From contig CADBOW010000092.1 of assembly GCA_902796375.1 (NCBI GenBank), positions 1-29,271 on the forward strand: a stretch of DNA of 29,271 bases, read 5' to 3'. Below, in pieces: positions 25,155 through 29,271 of the stretch (its first letter is position 1; the number at the start of each line of letters is the position of its first letter). This DNA comes from an uncultured Lachnospiraceae bacterium. GTDB taxonomy: Bacteria; Bacillota; Clostridia; Lachnospirales; Lachnospiraceae. The notes below the pieces were generated by a model. It had not been told where the DNA came from. It did no database searches and saw only the letters and a list, made by a program, of their open reading frames with translations. The position numbers and the translations under genes were made by a program.

Positions 25155-25352
25155 ACGAACATCCCGAACGACATCGTGAGTAAGATGAAGGAGAAGAAGC
25201 TCCTGGCCAATGGCAAGGGGATTCGATATAAGAGCCTGAAAAACGGAGAATTGAAGGACGAGTATATCGCCGGTGTTACAAAGAACCTTCGTCCCCGTAA
25301 GCTGAATACAGTAAGACGGCTCGCAAGAACCAATACAGGACCGGCTATGTGA
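25155..25352 (+). pseudogene. Orphan 65-codon coding-like stretch directly after the phosphatase stop, probable gene remnant
   Basis: Right after the TAA at 25152-25154 the same frame stays open for 65 codons to a TGA at 25350-25352. The conceptual product is lysine-rich with protein-like composition (IVSKMKEKKLLANGKGIRY, then LKDEYIAGVTKNLRPRKL). An internal ATG at 25185 would give 55 residues but has no clear ribosome site. It is either a remnant of another gene, a small real gene, or a lost or read-through extension of the phosphatase. I do not recognise the family. A CCCCG/CGGGG hairpin (25356-25371) follows. Confidence 0.35.
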
Positions 25353-25386
25353 AGGCCCCGTTAATACGGGGGGAAAGGAAGTAACT

Positions 25387-25764
25387 ATGAAAATCACACG
25401 TTTTTGCCCGATCATCGTCACAAAAGATCCCGAATCCGTGATCAGCGTATTTGAGGCACTTGGCTTTGAGAAGCGCCACACCAAAAAGGACGTGGAAGGC
25501 GGAGCAAATGTTGCAGTCACCATGAAGGATGCTAACGGCTTCAGCGTTATTGTCGCAAAATCCGACAACGTTCCGAGGGACCTGACAGGTATCCAGATCA
25601 ACGTAGACAATTTCGAAGAGACTTATGATTTCTTCATCGACAAGGGCTTTGTCAACCCGCGTGGAGATAAGGTTACAGAAACCAGTTCTTCGAAGGCGAC
25701 TATGGTATTTGCTCCGTCAGGTTTCGCAATCAACATTGATGAGCACCTCAAAAACCGTGACTGA
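25387..25764 (+). CDS. VOC (glyoxalase/bleomycin-resistance fold) family protein
   Basis: 125 residues, start ATG 25387 with AAGGAAG upstream. The protein shows the paired beta-alpha-beta-beta-beta units of the vicinal oxygen chelate fold: an N-terminal CPIIVTKDPESVISVFEALGFE, a middle VAVTMKDANGFSVIVA, then IQINVDNFEETYDFFIDKGF and a C-terminal MVFAPSGFAINIDEH. The usual metal ligands (His/Glu) are only partly evident, so an enzymatic role is uncertain; many clostridial members of this size have no known substrate. It converges on the metallophosphoesterase gene, with a long palindrome between. Confidence 0.85.
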   Translation: MKITRFCPIIVTKDPESVISVFEALGFEKRHTKKDVEGGANVAVTMKDANGFSVIVAKSDNVPRDLTGIQINVDNFEETYDFFIDKGFVNPRGDKVTETSSSKATMVFAPSGFAINIDEHLKNRD

Positions 25765-25794
25765 TGGTCTCTGAAAACGTATAGGAAGGAGATT

Positions 25795-25862
25795 AGGGAC
25801 GGTTCTTGTTCGGCCGTACGTACATGGAAAATGTACGTGCCGGCCGAACAAGAACCGTCCCT
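25795..25862. repeat. Long REP-like palindrome between convergent genes
   Basis: Arms 25795-25825 and 25831-25862 are inverted copies. The outer 22 bases (beginning AGGGACGGTTCTTGTTCGG) match perfectly and the inner part nearly so, around a GGAAA loop. The core AGGGACGGTTCT resembles palindromes dispersed in clostridial genomes and attributed to RAYT (REP-associated tyrosine transposase) mobility; that link is from memory. It lies between the VOC gene and the opposing metallophosphoesterase gene and could act as a two-way terminator. Confidence 0.8.
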
Positions 25863-25952
25863 TTGTGCTCCCGGGCTACGCTGAGGCTTTTTGCTGCGTG
25901 CTATCGGTGTAAGCGGGCAAGTATTCAGTCCGGGTATTAAGGAACAGTTATA

Positions 25953-27053
25953 CTAGGGAACCAGATGAATCACCTCATAATTACAGTGGGCGGAAGTCCG
26001 GAAGGGGTAGTACCAGCCGGCAATTCCGGGGCTGACATAGAGATGGGTGCTGCCGACCTGATAATCCCCGTAGACATATTTCTCGCCCATGAGGTAGATA
26101 TATTTCAGAGGGAAGAACTGTCCGGCATGGCTGTGGCCGGACAGCTGAAGGTCCGCGCCCGTTTCCAGAATGTCCTGTTCCAGGAATGGATTATGATCCA
26201 CGGTGAGAAGAAAAGAATCCCGGGAGACGGAAGGGAGCTTAGATACGCTGCATCGTCGGTCTCCCTCGCTGACATCTTCCCGTCCGAGGATGGTAAGATC
26301 ATCCGCGAATTCCACAGCCTCGTCCTGCAGGATCCGGATTCCATTTGTTTCGATGGCAGCGGCAAGTACCTCAGGGGAATACTTTGCACCGCCGACGTAA
26401 TCCCCTTTTTCCTGACGGTCATGATTTCCGTAGATGAAAAACACCGGTGAGGGAAGTGCCCCCAGCTTCCGGTAAATGCTCTTCATCTCCTCCGCGGTTG
26501 TATTCTCATCGGTAATATCCCCGCCCAACAGGACAAAGTCCGGTTTCAGTTCAGCAATCTCAGCCAGAGCATCATCCACGGTCTCTTCACTCTGGGCGGA
26601 TCCGTAATGCAGATCCGACAGAAAGACTATGGTATATTCGTGGGTCAGTTTATCCGAGGTATAGGTATGTTCCTTCGGTCGGATGATCTGCATATTGACC
26701 GTACCGTAGATGAGATAGGCTGCCGTAAGGCACAGGCTGATCACAATCATGCATTTTGTAGCGGGAGTTCTCTTTCGGATGAGTCGGAAGATAAAGGCGA
26801 AAAGGTCCGTCCAGGCATCCGCGAAGAGGGCGATGCTGATGGCCATGGTGAGATAACCGGTCTTCCAGATCATGGGAATGGACAGTGCCATGCAGCAGAA
26901 AGCGAGGCCCACGGCCAGGAGTATTTTCAGGACAAAGGCTGTGATATGGACCCACGAAGCGTTCTTCCGGCGATACAGACGGTCAGCCAGCTGCAGAAGC
27001 ACGTAGAATACGAGTGTCAGCGCAAACCATAAGAAATAGCGAAATGCGGTCAA
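25953..27053 (-). CDS. Membrane-anchored calcineurin-like metallophosphoesterase (YaeI/YkuE-like)
   Basis: 366 residues, start TTG at 27053 with GAGAGGA upstream on the minus strand. Four hydrophobic segments (about 4-23, 35-60, 67-92, 100-122) anchor the protein. The phosphoesterase domain follows with all metal ligands: FLSDLHYG (D147, H149), LGGDITDE (D179), YGNHD (N210, H211), TVDHNP (H287) and SGHSHAGQ (H307, H309). YaeI/YkuE-type proteins act at the membrane and have been linked to lipid or phosphodiester cleavage; the substrate here is unknown. The upstream side carries GATCA repeats and a second long palindrome. It converges on the VOC gene. Confidence 0.9.
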   Translation of the reverse strand: MTAFRYFLWFALTLVFYVLLQLADRLYRRKNASWVHITAFVLKILLAVGLAFCCMALSIPMIWKTGYLTMAISIALFADAWTDLFAFIFRLIRKRTPATKCMIVISLCLTAAYLIYGTVNMQIIRPKEHTYTSDKLTHEYTIVFLSDLHYGSAQSEETVDDALAEIAELKPDFVLLGGDITDENTTAEEMKSIYRKLGALPSPVFFIYGNHDRQEKGDYVGGAKYSPEVLAAAIETNGIRILQDEAVEFADDLTILGREDVSEGDRRCSVSKLPSVSRDSFLLTVDHNPFLEQDILETGADLQLSGHSHAGQFFPLKYIYLMGEKYVYGDYQVGSTHLYVSPGIAGWYYPFRTSAHCNYEVIHLVP

Positions 27054-27074
27054 TTCTTGTTTCCTCTCTATTAC

Positions 27075-27103
27075 TGATCAAAACCAGATCAAAATCCAGA
27101 TCA
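27075..27103 (-). repeat. Three GATCA-centred short repeats upstream of the metallophosphoesterase gene
   Basis: GATCA occurs at 27076, 27087 and 27099 (11 and 12 base steps, about one helical turn), with CCAGATCA at 27084 and 27096. They lie 22-50 bases upstream of the TTG start, where an operator could sit. Confidence 0.4.
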
Positions 27104-27120
27104 TCAATCGAATACGGCGG

Positions 27121-27178
27121 GTGTATATGTTGTAAAATCACTCGGCGCATTCGCCGGGTTATTTTAGAACATTTACAC
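27121..27178. repeat. 58-base imperfect palindrome upstream of the metallophosphoesterase gene
   Basis: Arms 27121-27147 and 27152-27178 match at 23 of 27 positions around a CATT loop; the inner stem CGGCG/CGCCG is perfect. AAAAT precedes and ATTTT follows the GC-rich core, so it could terminate transcription in both directions, although no gene ends nearby. A mobile palindrome unrelated in sequence to the one at 25795 is the alternative. Confidence 0.7.
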
Positions 27179-27281
27179 TGGAGATTATACGTCGGACGAA
27201 AGGGTGAGTCAACATACGCCTTAAATGACGCAGAAAAGCACTGAAAAGCTGACAAAAGTCCCGCCTTTCTGGTAGCTTTTG

Positions 27282-27290
27282 TGTTATAAT
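27282..27290 (+). promoter_or_regulatory. Extended -10 promoter, possibly for the Nudix gene
   Basis: TGTTATAAT combines a TGn extension with a perfect TATAAT (27285-27290). It would give a leader of roughly 250 bases before the Nudix start. Confidence 0.5.
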
Positions 27291-27547
27291 AATACTTGGG
27301 TTTTTGCAGCATTTTTCTTCTGAAAAATCTGTTCCCGACGCTTGTCCTGCGAGATGAGGAATGAAGGAAAAGGATCAGAGGATGGTGCTGGGCAGCGATT
27401 GGAAATGTTTACACGATATATGCCGAAGATCAAATTTCCTTCGTAGAATTGCGAGAAAGCTATACCGTTTTGCATGACGGGAAATGAAATACGGAGCTTA
27501 TCGTTCAAAAAGGGAAATAGAAAAAGCTTCGGACGAAAGGAATATAG

Positions 27548-28267
27548 ATGAGTTTACACAGAATCCGGGATATCCTTGAGGCGGATTACGGTTGTGAGGA
27601 ATGTCCGCCGGACGGTCCCCACGCGGTCCTGGTGCTGGAGGATGATAAGAGAATAGAGGTTTCCGAGAAATGGATCGCCGAACAGGAAATCGAAGAAGGG
27701 AAGCGGGTCTGGATTGGCGGAGACGGAGATGTAAGGAAGGCAATTCACGTAGTGGCAGCGGTGATCCTTGCGGAGATGCCGCGTGCTGAGAAGATGACAT
27801 ATGATGAGGAGATGTCGTGTGCCGGAGAGATGACATATGCTGAGGATGTGCCGTGTGCTGAGGGGATGGCGGATGCAGACATTTCCATGAATACAGATGA
27901 TCTCCGGGGCACAAAGATATTCGCCACCCAGCGTGGCTACGGCGACTTTAAGGACGGCTGGGAATTCCCCGGCGGAAAGGTGGAACCGGATGAAACACCG
28001 GAGCAGGCCATCGTCCGTGAGATCCGGGAGGAACTGGATACGGAGATCCGGGTGGAGCGATACATCGATACCATAGAGTATGATTATCCGGAGTTTCATT
28101 TATCTATGGATTGTTTTCTCTGCAGTGTCCTGTCCGGGGAGCTGACGCTGAAGGAGCATGAGGCGGCCAGGTGGCTGACGGTGGAGGAACTGGATGCGGT
28201 GGAATGGCTTCCGGCGGACCGGACAATCATTGGAAAGTTATGTAAACTGCTTCGAGATGGAGTGTAG
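27548..28267 (+). CDS. Nudix hydrolase (MutT-like) with N-terminal extension and repeat-bearing loop insertion
   Basis: 239 residues, start ATG 27548 with AAAGGA upstream. Residues 1-60 form a small extra domain I do not recognise. The Nudix fold starts at AIHVVAAVILAE (65-76) and continues after an insertion with KIFATQRGYGDFKDGWEFPGG. The Nudix box is intact at G143, E149, R157, E158, E161 and E162. ATQRGYGDFKDGWEFPGGK is close to MutT-type (d)CTP or 8-oxo-dGTP pyrophosphatases, so nucleotide sanitation is likely. Between the first two strands, where these enzymes have a short turn, lies an insertion of about 44 residues (77-120) made of degenerate acidic Met/Cys/Tyr repeats (MTYDEEMSCAGE, MTYAEDVPCAEG). 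A 15-base gap separates it from the next gene, so co-transcription is likely. Confidence 0.9.
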   Translation: MSLHRIRDILEADYGCEECPPDGPHAVLVLEDDKRIEVSEKWIAEQEIEEGKRVWIGGDGDVRKAIHVVAAVILAEMPRAEKMTYDEEMSCAGEMTYAEDVPCAEGMADADISMNTDDLRGTKIFATQRGYGDFKDGWEFPGGKVEPDETPEQAIVREIREELDTEIRVERYIDTIEYDYPEFHLSMDCFLCSVLSGELTLKEHEAARWLTVEELDAVEWLPADRTIIGKLCKLLRDGV

Positions 28268-28282
28268 AACTGGGGAAAAAGG

Positions 28283-28690
28283 ATGGGAAAGAAGATACCA
28301 ATAACTTCATACGACACCATTTTCTGGCGTATCAGCGGGATGCGTGTGACCCAGGAGTACGAGATCGTGAAGAGGGGCGTTCAGGCGGAAGTGTCGGAGT
28401 ACGAGATGTACTGTGTTACCGGCGGTGGTTGGGAACGGCAGCTGCAGCGGAGTGTGCTCTGCTCGGAGGAGCGGATGCTGGAATTGCTGAATGCATTTCC
28501 GGTGATGAAATGGGATGGCTTTCATGGGAAGCACCCCCGGGGAGTGCTGGACGGAGAAATGTTCTCCTTTCAGGCAACGGTCAATGACGGGATAAGCATA
28601 CATGCAGAGGGCTCGGCGAATTTTCCGAAGGGATTTCATGAGTTCCGCAGGGCGATACATTTGCTGCTAAATGAAGGTGGGAATGCCTGA
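28283..28690 (+). CDS. Uncharacterised 135-residue protein
   Basis: Start ATG 28283 with GGGG seven bases upstream. The protein is soluble, with no signal peptide or membrane segment. It shows alternating strands and helices: an N-terminal FWRISGMRVTQEYEIVKRG, a central GGGWERQLQ with CSEERMLELLNAF, then WDGFHGKHPRGVLDG, FSFQATVNDG and NFPKGFHEFRRAIHLLL. The pattern looks like a conserved small domain rather than random sequence, but I cannot name a family. It follows the Nudix gene closely and precedes a decayed stretch. Confidence 0.7.
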   Translation: MGKKIPITSYDTIFWRISGMRVTQEYEIVKRGVQAEVSEYEMYCVTGGGWERQLQRSVLCSEERMLELLNAFPVMKWDGFHGKHPRGVLDGEMFSFQATVNDGISIHAEGSANFPKGFHEFRRAIHLLLNEGGNA

Positions 28691-28740
28691 GAAAGCAATG
28701 TGTGAAGGCGGACCGGAGGACCATTTGCAAGCTATGAAAA

Positions 28741-28905
28741 ATGCTACAGGGTGGTGACTTCTTGCTGTGCAGGAGTGGATACCGGCCGGAGCAGAAGCTT
28801 CCGACGGAGCATCTCCGGGCGGAAGGAATGACTGTGAGAAGGATATCCCTCATGAAATCCGAGAGAGGGAAGAACGGGATGGTGTATACCGAGATCGGGG
28901 GGTGA
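28741..28905 (+). CDS. Possible 54-residue small protein
   Basis: ATG 28741 opens a 54-codon frame beginning MLQGGDFLLCRSGYRPEQK and ending NGMVYTEIGG. The composition is protein-like, but GGAGGA (28716-28721) is 19 bases upstream, too far for this start, so the frame may be a remnant. No family recognised. Confidence 0.25.
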   Translation: MLQGGDFLLCRSGYRPEQKLPTEHLRAEGMTVRRISLMKSERGKNGMVYTEIGG

Positions 28906-28934
28906 AGTGTGAGTAGAAGGTAAAGGAGGAAGCT

Positions 28935-29210
28935 ATGGCGGCACCGGATACAGAGCTGGCCAGATTTGTGGCAAAGGAGATCAGAAAATATGAGGGGATC
29001 ATGGTTCCCGTCAAGGCAGGGAATGCGGAGCGGATTTTTACCTAGAAGGTTCCCATAGAGAAGCTTCATCCGAATCCCGATGATGAGTTCTGCAGCAAGA
29101 CCGTCGGTCCGAACTACAGCATTTACAATCGCTACGTCCGGACATTTCAGCGGTTTGGATCCATGGATCAGAGCGTCGCGGATGAACCTATCACGGTGGA
29201 GAAAATATGA
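28935..29210 (+). pseudogene. Small gene interrupted by an in-frame amber (TAG) codon
   Basis: A strong AAAGGAGG (28922-28929) precedes ATG 28935. The frame runs 36 codons (MAAPDTELARFVAKEIRKY, then MVPVKAGNAERIFT), meets TAG at 29043-29045, and continues in the same frame with coherent sequence (KVPIEKLHPNPDDEFC, VGPNYSIYNRYVRTFQ) to TGA at 29208-29210, 91 codons in all. The LHPNPDDEF segment is reminiscent of ParB-like N-terminal motifs, but I do not assign the family. The stop overlaps the next start (ATGA). Either a recent nonsense mutation or amber decoding explains it; a mutation is simpler. Confidence 0.65.
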
Positions 29211-29271
29211 GAGTCTCATTTGATCTGGATGAGGTTCTGTCTGTGCGGCCGGAAACGCATAAGACGGAACC
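29207..29271 (+). CDS. HAD-like protein, N-terminal start only (truncated by window edge)
   Basis: ATG 29207 overlaps the preceding TGA by ATGA. The visible residues MRVSFDLDEVLSVRPETHK begin with an FDLDEVL that fits HAD motif I (DxD with D6 and D8), the catalytic aspartates of haloacid-dehalogenase-type phosphatases. Only 21 complete codons are visible. Coupling to the interrupted upstream gene means that its translation could be reduced by the amber codon. Confidence 0.6.
   Translation, partial: MRVSFDLDEVLSVRPETHKTE

Larger units (their letters stand above)
27054..27547. other. 494-base spacer without a secure gene
   Basis: Besides the GATCA repeats, palindrome and extended -10 site listed separately, it holds only short frames, such as a 38-codon frame at 27361 with GAGGA directly against its ATG (too close) and an internal coding-like stretch around 27390-27470 broken by stops. 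It may be a long Nudix leader or decayed coding DNA. Confidence 0.4.

Noticed and set aside
24423..25610. A 395-residue minus-strand open frame across the phosphatase and VOC genes
   Set aside because: It overlaps two genes with clear motifs on the other strand and has no domain of its own.
27014..27244. Small opposing frames sharing a KITRR-x-RRVIL peptide
   Set aside because: The shared peptide is a by-product of the palindrome at 27121-27178 being read on both strands.
27284..27508. A 74-residue minus-strand frame in the Nudix upstream spacer
   Set aside because: It has no ribosome site or recognisable domain and overlaps the plus-strand extended -10 site.

Overview
The window looks like chromosomal DNA from a Gram-positive anaerobe of the class Clostridia, probably the family Lachnospiraceae. 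This is inferred from purine-rich Shine-Dalgarno sites, roughly 50% GC, fakA/degV/plsX genes, a secreted GH16 glucanase, a cell-wall-binding-repeat protein and a VWA lipoprotein. I see no rRNA, tRNA, insertion sequence, prophage or CRISPR array. Coding is dense and mostly on the plus strand, with several convergent and divergent junctions.

Positions 1-745 hold the 3' end of a PP2C/SpoIIE-type phosphatase and its terminator. Positions 823-11252 look like one six-gene operon: a GNAT-like protein, FakA (fatty acid kinase), a DegV/FakB-type fatty-acid-binding protein, a PlsX-type phosphate acyltransferase, and two large membrane hybrid histidine kinases whose genes overlap by ATGA. FakA plus a DegV protein make acyl-phosphate from free fatty acids, and PlsX makes it from acyl-ACP, so this is an acyl-phosphate supply module. 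The key observation is that the second histidine kinase ends in a complete DegV-like domain after its receiver. That places a probable fatty-acid-binding sensor in the same polypeptide as a phosphorelay kinase and in the same operon as the enzymes. I know of no characterised fatty-acid sensor of this design, and it is my main candidate for an undescribed system.

Positions 11279-18004 are a glucan and cell-surface region: an AraC-type regulator, divergent from a 1569-residue secreted GH16 enzyme whose catalytic domain is interrupted by two carbohydrate-binding-like modules, then a convergent secreted cell-wall-binding protein. Positions 18183-20589 hold a zinc-ribbon protein, an unknown partner protein and a UBA-DUF4342 protein. 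Positions 20644-23955 (minus strand) carry a PAS-GGDEF protein and a YfbK-like VWA lipoprotein.

Positions 23956-29271 are looser. A 464-base spacer carries an AACGAAG repeat array and a tiny Asn/Gln-rich ORF. After it come a PPP-family phosphatase, an orphan coding remnant, a VOC protein, a long REP-like palindrome, a membrane metallophosphoesterase, a second long palindrome, a Nudix protein with a repeat-bearing loop insertion, an unknown 135-residue protein, a small gene interrupted by an in-frame amber codon, and the start of a HAD-like gene coupled to it.
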